Shown in pieces: positions 12,007 to 24,900 of a DNA stretch of 64,000 nt (position 1 is its first letter; each line of letters starts with the position of its first letter). Under the pieces are notes generated by a model, which saw nothing but the letters and a program-made list of their open reading frames with translations, was not told the origin of the DNA and searched no databases. The stretch is taken from contig NC_026661.2 in the NCBI RefSeq assembly GCF_000004075.3, positions 21,852,307 through 21,916,306 on the forward strand, given 5' to 3'. Made by a program: the position numbers and the translations under genes. This DNA is from Cucumis sativus (Eukaryota; Streptophyta; Magnoliopsida; Cucurbitales; Cucurbitaceae).

Positions 12007-13062
12007 TTAGCTTGTTAAACTCTCTTGATTCTTTGTTGATAGCCGTTTCAAAAACTCGTATGTAGTGATCATTGTCGTCGCAGACATCGACATGGATGCA
12101 CACCGGGGTGCCAACCCTCGATAACAAGCCGTCCATCCTCCTTCCCGCACCAAATTCCTCAATGTCTGTCCTATAGTTGGTCCTCTTCTCCCATTTTCAT
12201 CCCCATCCAACACTTGCAATCTCGTCTTGATGGTATCGAGTGGCATTGTTATCAAGGCTGATATACTCCCTGCCATTGCTGCGCTCGCTCCTTGAACTGC
12301 AATCACAGTTTTGGAATCGGGTTTGTAGACATTGTTACTATATCCTCCATTTTCATTATCTTCATCAACCTGAACCTTCTTTGCATGATAACAGCACCCA
12401 ATTCCACCCCAAACCAGCCGCTGTGCTACATAATAAGATGCCCACCACACGGCATTCGACGGTGCGTAGGTCAAAATTGATATTCCAAATCCTCGGTAGA
12501 GGCCACGGAGGCCATCGGCCTTGAGGATCTTTCGAAAGGCATCGATTCCATTGATGTAATGAGTTGAGGAAGAATTGGGATTGTTGTATCTAGGTTGAAC
12601 CATGAGTCTTTGACTCACAACATCAACAGGAGTCCATACAAGCTGAGCTGCCATTGCCGCACTCAATCCAGCAGCGGCGTTAGCAATGGTAGCTGCACTA
12701 GTTTCTGGGAATCCAACTCTAATGGTGGCAGTTCCGACATAGCTCTTTGTAATCTCAAGAGCTCCCATGTATAAAGCTCTAGCAGGGATAGTTCCCATTA
12801 GAGAAGTACCAAATCCTCGGTAAAGAGCTCGGAAACCTTCATGGCGGACAAGAGAAAATGCGGTTCTGATGCAAGAAAGTTGCGAATGAGAAACCTGTTG
12901 ACGAGTTTTCAACACAACCATAGGGTAAAGAGAAGCGGAAACACCTGAAAACAACGCTGCACCGAGAAAAAAGAATTTAGATTTATCGAGCATCTGCCAA
13001 TCGATTTCGGCCGGAATATGAATTTCTTGCGGCGATTCTTCCTCCGCCGCACCTAGATTCAT
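12007..13062 (-). CDS. Mitochondrial carrier family protein, SLC25A44-like
   Basis: A single-exon gene for a 351-aa inner-membrane solute carrier. It has the usual three repeats, each with a signature at the end of its first helix: PMVVLKTRQQ (repeat 1), PVDVVSQRLM (repeat 2) and PLDTIKTRLQ (repeat 3). The later halves carry the glycine-rich GFRALYRGFGTS, GLRGLYRGFGIS and GWTACYRGLAPR loops. Repeat 1 has Val where carriers usually have Asp or Glu. I recall the same feature in the SLC25A44/At5g15640 group, whose N-terminus (MNLGAAEEES) this one matches; that supports the start at 13062. Mammalian SLC25A44 moves branched-chain amino acids. The plant substrate is not established from sequence. 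An in-frame ATG at 13161 would add 33 Phe-rich hydrophobic residues and is considered part of the leader. Confidence 0.93.
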   Translation of the reverse strand: MNLGAAEEESPQEIHIPAEIDWQMLDKSKFFFLGAALFSGVSASLYPMVVLKTRQQVSHSQLSCIRTAFSLVRHEGFRALYRGFGTSLMGTIPARALYMGALEITKSYVGTATIRVGFPETSAATIANAAAGLSAAMAAQLVWTPVDVVSQRLMVQPRYNNPNSSSTHYINGIDAFRKILKADGLRGLYRGFGISILTYAPSNAVWWASYYVAQRLVWGGIGCCYHAKKVQVDEDNENGGYSNNVYKPDSKTVIAVQGASAAMAGSISALITMPLDTIKTRLQVLDGDENGRRGPTIGQTLRNLVREGGWTACYRGLAPRCASMSMSATTMITTYEFLKRLSTKNQESLTS

Positions 13063-14666
13063 CTTCGCCACCTTCTCTAAGCTTATAAACCAGAGACAAA
13101 TCGAAAAAAAAGAAAAGAAAAAAAAAAGAAAAAGAAAAAACGAAACAGTCAAGAATTCCAAACTTCAAAACTCAAATCCCCAACGCCATTTCTTCTGTCT
13201 ACAACCGAATCTAAGGTAAACTGTACAAAATTTCGGATTAATATACAAATTTGAAAAAGGAGATGGATCTGGAATGGATTCAATTGAGAAGAGTTTTTTT
13301 CCTCGTGTGGAACAAGGTCTTGGATGGAACACAATCAACGACGTATTGTTCCACCATTTTCAGGTGAAACGACAACATTCAGCGGAGACAAATTCGTCGA
13401 AAAGCAGTGGAAGAGAGAAGGAAAATTAGGGTTCCGATGAAGTGGCAATGGCGGTCGGAGAAAGGAAAAGGAGAAAGGAAACCGGATGAGTATGGAGAAA
13501 GGAGAGAGGGAAAGATAAAAAAAGAGGAAAAAGAAGACTGACACGTGGCGGTAAGAGATTAGGAAAATTGGGTGCGTTTGCATTGTTAGGGTTTCCTTCT
13601 TTGTTGGGGCGTCAGGCGGCGGCTCGTTCGAACCTATGGGTGACGTGTCGACTCTATCCATCTAGACCACATTTTTCTTGTTTTTATTCTCTGCTGCGCA
13701 CCTACATGAATACCTCACCAATCATATTTCATTCTTTCTTCCACCCGCAAATAATATTTATGAGCCCTCTCACAAATATAGCAATTTCTTTCATGATAAC
13801 AAGATCGACGTCACTACAATTTTTAAATTACAACAAGTATTTTTGAATTAGTGTCCACCCTCAAGTAAATAGATGAAATTTTTCTGAATTACGTAACTAA
13901 CTAGAGTGCATGTTTACTTTGAGTTAAAGGGAGTTTAGACTCTAATTGTATAATTGTTAATAAATATTATTTAATATAGTTTAGACTCCAAGATTTAAGC
14001 TTTTTTTTTTTTATGTTAATGATATAATTGTTTATAAACTAAAACTATTTTGAATAAAACTTTCTTTTCTTGTTGACGTATGGGTGATCCAATCAAAATA
14101 TCTTTAAAAGGCAACATGTAAGTTTATAAATGGTAATGGTAGACACGTCCAAGTCAATGGCTTATTTATTTTTTTGTTGATTGTTCTTTGATGTCTTTTA
14201 ATGATCAGACAGGAATATATTCAACCAAAATTATTTAAACAAATAATTAGCACAACAAAACTTGAATCATCCAAACAAAAAGAATTCACCATTGATATGA
14301 CTCCAACTTAGTTTTGGTCTAAAACACAAATTGATGACAAGACAATTTCACGAACTTGTACGTTTTATAAAAAATTGTGTTCAAAGTCTCATAAATTTAC
14401 AATGGGAATTGGACTCTAAAGTGAGTTTAAAATCGGTGGGTGTCGTAAGTAAGAGATTAATTTTCGTTGTTTTCATTTAAACTTTAGCTCAGCACAACCA
14501 AATAACTTAAATTTAGGTGATTTGAGGTAAAAAGATATATATATATAAAAGAAGGCAAGTGAAGGAAACATGTGATCATATATTGATAATAATTGTGATA
14601 TTAATTACATTTTTGAGTAAAAGATGCAATTTACATCAATGTTTCCTCCACTGACGTTCCATAAAT
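13063..14666. other. Carrier leader and promoter, and MDN1 3' flank
   Basis: On the minus strand, roughly 13063-13600 is the probable 5' leader and proximal promoter of the carrier gene. It contains purine/pyrimidine-rich runs and two TTAGGGTT telo-box words (13426-13433 and 13586-13593). From about 13.7 kb the DNA is AT-rich with no supported gene. The last part next to 14667 is the presumed MDN1 3' UTR. The open frames here are Phe/Ser-rich translations of polypyrimidine runs. Confidence 0.55.
13542..13549 (-). promoter_or_regulatory. ABRE/G-box CACGTGGC upstream of carrier gene
   Basis: CACGTGGC, the strong form of the ABA-responsive element and G-box, lies about 480 bp upstream of the carrier start codon. 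A second ACGT core (tgacgtgtcg) lies near 13639-13648. Paired ACGT elements are typical of ABA-responsive promoters. The inference rests on motif and spacing only. Confidence 0.45.
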
Positions 14667-15919
14667 TTAGTCCCCGGAGTTTTGCATAAGCTCAAACCAC
14701 TGCAACAGAGAAAAGAAAGAAAGAAAGAAAGAAAGAACATCATTAAGGTGAATTATATGAAAGGAAAAAATGAAAAGAAAAGAAAAGAAAAAGAGAAAGG
14801 AAAAGGAAATTAATTTTACTTGTCTCAGTAGATCTCCAAGGGTTCTAGGTAGTGCTTCAATATTCCTTAGAATTATGTAGTATGGGAATGGGAAGGAGTC
14901 TAAGTACTTTGAGAATTTAATATTTCCACCATCAAAAGAAGCTTCCTGAAAAACCAAAGAGAAATGGATTGTAGTGAATGGGAAGAAGATTTGTATCTAA
15001 ATGAAAAAGAAGAAAAGGATATTGAAGGGAATACCATGAGTTCCATTATGGATTCCTGAGGACTATCAAGAAGCAAAAATGCAACCATACGTTTTCGACT
15101 TAGAATGTCCCTCACATAACGTTTCAATTTATCCTGCAAAAGGGAAAATTAGTGTTTATAGAAATAATCCAAAAAAAGAAGAAAATGGCCCAAGATAAGG
15201 TATGTTTTTCACTGCGTTTATGTTTTTATTGAAACTGATGATAAGAGTTAGTTACCAAACAAGTTCTGAGAGTTTGGCTCATGACTAAGAATAATAACCA
15301 GGAAAAAGTATTACCTTCTCATGAAATCGTCCATCGGCAATGATTAAAACAAGCTGTTGTAAAGGATTGTGTCCAGATGGAAGGCGAGCTTTGGTGACTG
15401 CACTATCCAATGTGTCATTAAGATATTTCAAAAGGTCAACGACAGGTTCGTCGGTGATGCTATTCTCTTGTTTGAATGTTAGATTGGAGATCATCTGTAT
15501 CCACATTCATCAAACAAAAAAGATGGTTGTTTTGAGTTTGAGTGTGGTGTAAGATAAGGCGTAAGTTTAACAAAAGAATAAAGAATCTTTCATTTCTAAC
15601 ATCCTATTTTCTAGATGAGCAATGGAAAAGTCGATACCTGGACACCAGCCTCTGCTGTGAATGATTGATCAAAATCATGCAGTAACCTTATGTTTCCCTT
15701 CTTCCCAAAGCTTGCAACTGCTAAGCTTCCCATTTCTAGTTGGGACATGGCTCGGCATACTGTCACTAAAGCTTCAGTAGCAATATCTCCACAACAACTT
15801 TCGGACATGCTCCGAGAATCATCCACGGCAATAACAATTTGGTAATCACGTTTGTTAGGTCTCGTCCTTCTCATCCATATCTTATCTTTACGATAATGAC
15901 TTGCTATATAGGGAATGAC
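14667..15919 (-). other. MDN1: MDN1 exons 73-77: MIDAS (VWA-like) domain
   Basis: Exons: 15919-15638, 15494-15315, 15133-15035, 14945-14820, 14699-14667. The metal-ion-dependent adhesion site motif DxSxS is present as DDSRSMSE (Asp5221, Ser5223, Ser5225). Downstream are the VWA strands LVLIIADGRFHEK and MVAFLLLDSP. In Rea1 this domain grips the Ubl domains of Rsa4 and Ytm1, whose plant counterparts are NLE and BOP/WDR12-type factors. The protein ends WFELMQNSGD. Confidence 0.95.
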
Positions 15920-18900
15920 CTGGATGATTACAGTCGATGAGTTTTTTTAAGGGTGAAAAGAAAAAAGAGAAGAAAACAAAAAGTTCAAGATTTCATAGAA
16001 GGTACCTTTTTCATATTGATCCTTTTGCCAGTTTTGTAATCCCCCTGGAGCTTGCTAGCAAGAGTTGGCTCCATGACAAGACGCAGTTGTTCAGCCAACT
16101 CCTGAGATAACCTAGTTGTGCGCAGTTCATATTTCCTCCAGAGAGCAGTTGCGCTATCTTTAACCTCGTTAGATACTACTTCAGTACTGTTCACTTTCCC
16201 CAATTCCTCATCATTAACAGATAGCTTTTCAAATTTACGCATTGGCTCATTCAAGTAAGTTCTATTGACAGATACCAAATTATCAGAAATGGGTGTAGAT
16301 TCAACATCTTCAGTGTTATGATGTTCCTGGGATTCCTCAGTCGGATTCTGCAAATTTGAAGCAGGTACAGGATCATCTGCTGTACTTTTCTGAATGGAGG
16401 TACGACTCAACTCACGAGTTTCAAGATTTTGTCTCTCAGATTCCATTGGCTCAGAGATGTCAGACTTCATGGCAGCAGTACTATCTTTGTCGAAGTTATT
16501 ACCATTGGCATCTGTGTCAATCTGCTCAGATGTTGCGGGTCCCAATGCCTGTGCAGAACCCTTATCCAATTCAGAAACAAAACCATATTCTTCTGCATCT
16601 TCGTCCTCCATCTCGTCTTGTACATCTTCATTATTTGCCTGGAGATCGACAGAAACTTTTGCTCTTTCCTTCCACGTATTTAGTGCATCACCAACATTAC
16701 GGTAAGGATTTGGTTGCATTTTCTGTAAAGCTGATGCTTCAGGCTGAGACATTTGAGTATTTAAAGGATCGTCAGTGAATCTCCCACCACTTGATGAGTC
16801 TGCTGCCAAAATATCAGTCTCAGAACCATCACCACTAGGCATGCTTCTTGAAGAAGTACCATCATTTTGTATTTCATTACTTCTAGACCAGCTTTTCCCC
16901 AGGTCAGTTTTCCTCGAGTCTGATGACTGCAAGCCACCATTTGGTTGTGTGGCAGATTCTGCATTTTGTGCATTTTCACCTGCCTCTGACGCATCATTTC
17001 TTGGTGCCATAACATTCAGCTGATTATTTTCCTCATGGTCACCACCCTCAGTGTCCATTTCAGTGGTTTCATGCTCAGTCTCCGCTTCAGTCATATTTTC
17101 ATCTATCTGATCTGCCGTGTTCTCCTCAATATTCCCATTCTCAGTAGAATTTTCATCCTCGTCAAGATCATCTTGCACAGAAGATGCCTCCTCTTTTTCA
17201 TCCATCTCCAGATCTGGACATTCATTTGACTCTTCATGCTTCAATCCTGATTGTGGTTCAGCGACTTCTTGCTCTTTATCAAAAGTCATGTTTTCATCTC
17301 CCTCTGCATCCGAAGGGTCAGTATTATTCTCACCTTCAACATCCCTTTCTTTATGCTCATTCATATCTTTCTCACCATTTTCATCTCCAGAAGCAGAAAG
17401 TTCATCGTTGGCTCTAAGTTCACAAGAGTTGACATCCTCATTCTCAACTGGAGGCCCTGATTCAACCTTTTCATTCTCCTTATTAAGACATTCATCTTCC
17501 TCCTTATTCCACGTTTTCTCATCAACTACTTCACTTTCAGCACCAGTTTCTCCCATGGTGGATTCCAATTGTTCATTTCCCTCATCTTCATTGTCCTCCT
17601 CCTCGTCAGAATGCTCACTAACACTATATGTCTCTGCATCAAAATCTTGCTCCATTTCAATACCTTTGTCGCTTTTACTTGGGTTTGGAGCATCCATCTC
17701 GCTTGCCTAAACAAGTAATTAATTATTCGAAAGAAAAAAAATTCGAGATTTGAGAAATGAAAAACAAAAAACAGTATCCAGCGAGACAGCGGACTTGTAC
17801 GATTATGCATACCTTCTCATTAGCACCAAGCAGCTGATCCTCATCAATCATCTGATCACTCACGTCATTTAATCCTACACCCTCCCCCATGCCAGTTCCA
17901 CTCACGTCTTGATCTTTTTTATCAGTAACATCATCGTCTGGATTTTCCGTAGGAAGGCCAAATCCTTCAGAATACAAATTAGCCAAAACTGTTGCTAACA
18001 CATTGGTTGTCACTGATACCTGGCATAATTTCGTCAAAACCAAAAAAAGGTGAACTCCAGGGGTCTGAGGTAACTGTGCTAATTAATGAAATGAAAATGC
18101 CATTGATTTACTTCTAATGGTAAATCAAATTCACAAAACAACTAAGAGATAAAATAGAGAAACAAAATCATCAAAGTGCCACGCATCTAAACATCAGCAA
18201 AATTTGAAAAGAAATACAATTGAGTTATGACCAACCTACCGAGCAATTGAAGTCAAGAACATCTTGTAGCAGACGCTCACCAATATTCTTTATTAAGTCT
18301 AGAAGTACATGTAATTGCTGAAAATATGCGCCCACTTGCAATGATAACATGCGATCTTCAGAGAGAGAATTGCCATTGAGTTTCATACCAGAAGTATAAA
18401 GCAGTTTATCCTGGACACAGAACTCCAAATGAGAACCTACCATAATTTCAAAAAGAAAATGCAGAAAACGAGATATATCAACTCACAGCATAAGAGATTG
18501 TATTGAGAAGTTTATCGCACAAAGTGTCCAAACTCAGATTTTTCATAAACAAGCCCAACAAAGGTTCCCAGGAGGTAACATTCCCTATATTTTCTGCTGG
18601 CAGACTATGCTCAGAGCACGATGAATTAAAATTTCCCAATGCGCTGAAAATATGTCCGAAAGTGTCCTCAAGAGCTTCATTAAATCTGCTACAAATCTCA
18701 GAAAAGTTCTCCCCATTACTGATACTACTCACTGCCTCCAGACCAGATCTGAACTCTTCCTCAACAATACTCGACTGCAAAAAAATTTAGTTTTCATATG
18801 ACCATATGTGAAAAGTCATCATTTTATATAATATATTGAATAAATCAAAGTGTACATTACATTGGTGAATAAATAGAGACCAAAATACTAATAAAGGAAT

Positions 18901-21900
18901 AATACAAATATGGGAAATATTAAATAGGAATAAATCCAACTTTAACAAAAAGTTGAGTTCACTTGCAAGCATTTGGCATCAACCCACAGGAATGATGGGG
19001 ATGAAAATTATTCGGGCATACCTTCTCAAATACTTCATCAAAATGACCAAGCAGAATATTTTCAATTGATCTTTGATTAGCAACACGCTTGGACAGAGTA
19101 GAGAGATGCTCCTTGAAGATGTTGATAACTTCAAAATTCTGACTGACAAGCTCTTTCATTTGTTCCGTAACAACATATGGCTGCAAGATACTAGCAGGGG
19201 TTGATATAACTTCCTTCTGGCCAAGAAGGTAATTATCAAGGCATTCCTGCAATATGGATTGTATGATTTTTATTTGATAAAAAAATCTAATTGGTAAACG
19301 AAATAATCCAAAGAGTCAAAAAATGAGAGCCCCCCTACATAGGGAGGACAAAAGGTGCAATGGAAGTGCAAGAAGGATTGAACATGAATTGCAAAAATAT
19401 AGAACATCACTGCATCCAAATAATACAAAATTATGTATTAAATTTTGAACCTTTGACTTCTGGAACCCAGGCAAATATGTCTCTATTGCTTCAATAATCC
19501 AATGTTCTTCAGATTTGATGCTTCGGCAGGACTTCAAATGCACATTTTTGAAAGATTTTAACAGGATTAATTCTTCTTGAGCCATTGTATTCAAACTGTC
19601 AAAGATTTTCTGTAAAAATCAAGAAAGAATGTCAAACACTTCACTCAAAAGGATGAAATAGCATTGACATCACACAATGAAAATCAAACTGACCTTCTGC
19701 TGCCACATGCATCTATATATGATTTCCTGATTACAACTAATTCTGCTTTCATAACCATTCCGAGCACTGGAATCCTTAGAACTGGAGTACAACTTTTCCA
19801 AAAGTGATACACAACTTCTCAAGTGATTCAAATGCTTAGCAAAGTGATCAGCAGCAGTGTGCTGCTTCTGCTGTATTACAATAAGTTGGTTCAGAAAAGA
19901 GCATGACCGCTCCACCTGGAAAAGAGAAAACCAGGATATAAGGGTCAGGTTTAAGTTGTTGATCCACAAAATATGAAAAAACAGAAGACAGTAGAAATCC
20001 AACCACAGTGCATTATGTTATTGCAAGACAGTGTCCCATAGCAACAAGAATGGTTTTAGTAAGGAAAACCGATGTCCCAGAGAAAGACATGCAATCCTGC
20101 TGATTACCTGACAGCTGAATTTCTAAATTATTAATTACCCACAGATTCAAAATAGGAGTTACCTGCTCACGTGTAACATCTTTATGAGAGTTCAAGCAAG
20201 TCTGCTGCAAGAGCAACACTGCTTTTACACTCTTGAAGTAGTATTCAATGGCTTCACTTCTTTTCGCACCTAATCCTAAATTCTGAAATTCTTTTACATC
20301 ACTGGAAGGAGTATCAACTGAAACTCCACGTAGTCTACTTTGAGATAGAAGCAAATACTGAATGTCATCTGATTGCTGAAGGAACCACCAGGATTTACGA
20401 TTCTCCTGAAAAAGCCAAGCCAATGTTTAAGCAAACACAACATACAATTCTAGACAGCTTCAAAATTGAAGGAAAAATTTTCTTCTGACGTTTACTACCT
20501 CCAAATAAATAGACTTATGCCTTGACAGACCACTGGTTTCCAAAAGCTTCAGAAGTTCAGACAAGGCCCTCCGTTTCCCTTGGCTCTTTTTTGATTCCTT
20601 CCAAATAACGTCACAATAGCATGCTCTTTGGTATATTCTTTCAACTGTGCAACTTAAAGATTTCCATTCCTCTTGATAGGAAAGGGACTGCGACTGAGAT
20701 TCTTGTTGCTGAATTACACTAATCAAATCTGAAAAGTTGAAATATCCTTATGTTCATAAGCATTAAATAGGAAACAGAACTAAACAATAAATAATATAAA
20801 TATGAGATAAGAACCTTCAACACTTTTTAAACTTGAGAATGATCGCTTGTATTCAGGAGTTCCATTCAGACACACATTCTGCAGCACACTTCCTACACTT
20901 TTTCTCCAGTCGGAAAACCAATTAAACCTAAAAACCATACAAGCCATATTCCATTACAACGTGGTTTAGGTCACAGTAACAAAGAATCAATTTTTTTCCA
21001 AAAGAAGAATAAGAAGAGGAAGAGGAAGAGGAAGAAAGCTAACCTATCTTCTGCACTAGATTGAAGAATTTGAATTTTGCTCCCTTTTTTTGCTGCCTCT
21101 TGGTTGAAGAAAAGCAACACAGGTTGCTGCAACAGATCCTATAATGGAAAGGAAAAAAGTAGAAACAAAAGGAAAAGTATAAGAACAACGTCAAGGCTTC
21201 CTTCATGTTGATGTCCATCATCCTTTCTAATAGTGGATGCAACCCAAGAGTTGCATTTACCCAGAATTCAAGATTTGATTTCATGAATAGAAGAAATTAC
21301 CTACAGAATCAGTATCTGATCGATAAACCGATTTTTTCAGTGAAGGCACCCAAGACCCCAGTAACAGATAAAAGCAAGTTGAAATTATTGTTTATCACTT
21401 ACACTGTATTTCTTAATAAGTTTCCTCAGCTTCAGCCTGCTTCTCCTTGAGTTCTCCAGAGAACAATAACTCTCAACGCGTTCCCAACGACATAATTTCT
21501 GAATTTCCTTCAACTCCATTTCAATTTTCTTCCGACAACCTTCTATATGCTCCAATATTCTGAAGTGGAAAAAAAATCATATCTCATGATATATCAATAA
21601 AAGAAGCATTCAGTATTCTAAAATGGGTGGAAAAAACATTACTGAAACTCACATTGGTAAAAATTGAACATAATATCCAAATAAGTTGTACAAGGCCTTC
21701 ACAAGTTCCATCTCATAAGGACTGCAACATTTGGGACGATTTCATAATTAGAAGGAATGAATTTAGAACACAGATAGCTAACTGCAGAAACTAGAAAACA
21801 TCAAGCGAGAAGGGTTGTTTTTGCCAATATGCTTGAATTTGTTTGTACCAGATCTTAATAGAACGAATAATAATCACAAGCAATTCATTTTGCTATCTTT

Positions 21901-24900
21901 CTATGTATACTTCTGGTACCTGGAAACTTTAACGCATGCACCAGTTCTAATTTGTCCAAGGAATGAAAATAGAAGTTCAAGGCGTTTTCTGAATTCCCCA
22001 ACACTTGATGTGTGAATGAAATCCTCCAAACTGCAATAAATGATACTGTATGAGATAAATAGCAGAAGTATAAAGAACATTTGAGGTGCAAGGAGGTTTT
22101 AGGGTAAAGGACATGCCTACTGATGGTAGAGTCAGAATGCCAATGCCGTATAATCGCAAAAAGAGGAAACCATAACTGCAGCAAATATGAGACAGAAGAG
22201 TTTTATTAGTACTGAAAAATGTATCATATAGGTTTCTTTAGGACAAGAGACACTTTGGGCAGAAGAAGAAACGAAAATGTCTGTGCTTTAGCCACTTCAG
22301 ACTTTATTAAAATAATAGTGCTAATAATAAAAGTGAAAACAAAAACACAAAGAAGTGAAATTTAGGAGGTCAAGACTAAAACAATTCAATATTAAGCACG
22401 GATCAAGGCTGAAAGAAAAGATTTTCTATGGCCAAAGTGAAATTTAGGACCCTCCCTCATCCCATGGAACAAAAGTGGTCTTATCAATCAACATTGGTAC
22501 ATAATATCACCTTTCCACAGTTGAGTTCGTACTGGTCCTGCACCTCATCGAGCAATGCTGACCATGAGTCAAGCTCGATCTTTTTCCATGATGAAACTAA
22601 TTCAATTATAGTCTCCAGTTGCTCTGCAAGTTATTATAAAAGAGTTGTAGAAGATGGGTTTCCAAGAGCAAATCCAAAAAAATTTAATCAAAAGTCCTTA
22701 CCAGAGGAAGAAAACTTTGACCCGTGTTCTGGTAATGTTTGCACCTTGTTAACCAGGATTTGCAAACCTGATAAAGCCTGTAAAGATCATGGTGAGAATC
22801 TCAGGACAAAAACATAAAATTTTCCAAGAAAATTATAGAACGACAAAGGATATCATCAACAACTGTATCTATGCTGCTTTTTTTCGGTGTATTGATTTGC
22901 TGGCTATTCATAGCCATAGCTTTCTGTTAGACCACTGATAGTTTTACAATATAGTAAAAAAGGGAAAAGAGGATTTTTACAATATAGTAGAAAAGGGAAG
23001 AGAGGATTTTTACAATATAGTAGAAAAGGGAAGAGAGGAGTAGCATGTGTAAAGGGGGACCACAGTGAGAGTTAGAGTCTGGAGTAGGTTAGTATAAATA
23101 GAAGTATGAAAAGGGAGGGAGAGTTAGTTAGAGTTTTGAGAAGAAATCCTGTTTCATCTTTGAGAGAGAAGATAGCATAATAGGAGAGTTCAATTTTGTA
23201 TTTCTTGAATTGATATCTCTATCAATTCGATCTTTCCTAACTACTGTAATTCGATTTCGTTACTGAAAATAAAAGCAATTTGCTCATTGAATTCTGTTAT
23301 TGGAACCGAGTTCCATGACTTTTCCTTTCTCATTGCAAATTGGAAACATTTTTTGTAAACTCTCTGAATGAGTCTCTTTGTTCCATCATATCTTTGGATA
23401 TCTTTGAATATTTCATTCAATCAATGAAATCATTTCTTATTACAAAACATAACCACAAGAAAATTAGAATTCCCATTTATTACTGGAGTCCATAGCTTTC
23501 AAACAAGGACAAATTATCTTTGAAGGAAGTTACATTCTTTCCCTTTCTTGAATAAGAGTTTATCTATGGTGTCTGAGACATTGATATATAAAAAATGCCC
23601 CAATCTCAATAATTAAGGATGACCTAATGGATTGCCCTTACTAAAAGTCATTTCAGTGAACAATCTACACCCCCTTAAAAAAAACCTATCACTATTACAA
23701 ATTAGCAATAAATAGCAGGAAAAATACCTTTGCTACTGGAGTGTCCGTAGAAAAATTTTGAAGCATTTCAATTATATCCAAGATCTTCTGAAGAACATGA
23801 TGTTCTTCGTGATCCAGCAAAAGTGAAGAAACACGTTGTCGAAGAGGATCAAGTACTTTCACCATGTTTGCTATCATTGAAGGATTTGAATCCTGAGTAA
23901 AAGTATTATAACCATAATTAAAAGAATTGCATACTATGTTAAAAATTACAACAATACATAAATCACTTTGCAAAACCTTGTAGAAATTATATTTCCCAGC
24001 TACTCTTTCAGGAAAACCCCAGTTTCTGTCATGCTCCAAACACAGACGTAATACGTGCTCTGGTGCAAGTTTGGCATCCAGACTTGACATCAACAAACCA
24101 CCAAAATCTGAAGAAAAAACAGCATGCAAATTTCAACTTCAACAGTTCAAAAAAATAAGTACTACAAAATATGACCAAACTTCAACAGTTGCAGAAAATA
24201 ATGACTAGAAAGTATGACCAAATGTCTCGACATGAATACCTTTAAGTAATGCTAAACCCAAATTATATGAACCAGAAAAAGAAAGTAACCGGGATGCATC
24301 CGATACTTTGAAAGTTCCAGGCTGAAACCAAAGGAAAGAAACATGTCAGATAATAAAGTGCTAGGACATCCTTAAAAAAATGACATCCGAATTTGCATTA
24401 GTGTTTAGACAGATACAACTTTAAAAGTTTCTTCAAGGCCAGCAGTAAAATAAAAAGTGGTGCAATAATGTATCTCAAGTAAAACTATAAAAAAGCACCA
24501 ACTTCCCAGAAGGACTAGAAGTACAAGTTACCAAGGAAAGAACTTACAGCTAAAACAAGATCAGGAGAGCCAAACAGCTGATTATGAATATGGATCATCT
24601 GGTCGATCATAGACTCGTCTATTGACGTCCATTCATCTTCTGAATTATCATATTGCTTGCTAGCATCACTCTGGAAGATACCATGTGACTTCAACCAATT
24701 AATAAATGAAAATAACACAAGAACAACAATGCATTAAATAATTGCTAATAAATCTGCAGGGGGATAGTACCATCTCAGTGGCCTCATCTTCTGAGAGTAA
24801 CTCCGTTTCCGAAGAATTTTCGTTATCAAATGACTTGCCAACATCATCTTCAATAACCTTTTCAATTTTGAATATACGGGGCTTAAACTTGTATAATTGA

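Noticed and set aside
13335..13661. 108-codon Phe/Ser/Leu-rich frame on the minus strand
   Set aside because: It is a translation of pyrimidine-rich leader or promoter DNA of the carrier gene, with no family resemblance and no support for splicing into a gene.
17117..17710. 197-codon Ser/Phe-rich open frame on the plus strand
   Set aside because: It is the exact complement of the Asp/Glu-rich MDN1 exon. GAA/GAT-rich codons on one strand give TTC/ATC/TCA-rich frames on the other. It has no domain.
18411..18486. Alternative acceptors for MDN1 exon 70 (for example after GGTAG at about 18435)
   Set aside because: The TAG acceptor breaks the reading phase with the strong GCT/GTGAGT donor of exon 69. 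The GTGTCCAG/GATAAACTG acceptor keeps phase and gives ADKLLYTSG, resembling the Arabidopsis protein as I remember it.
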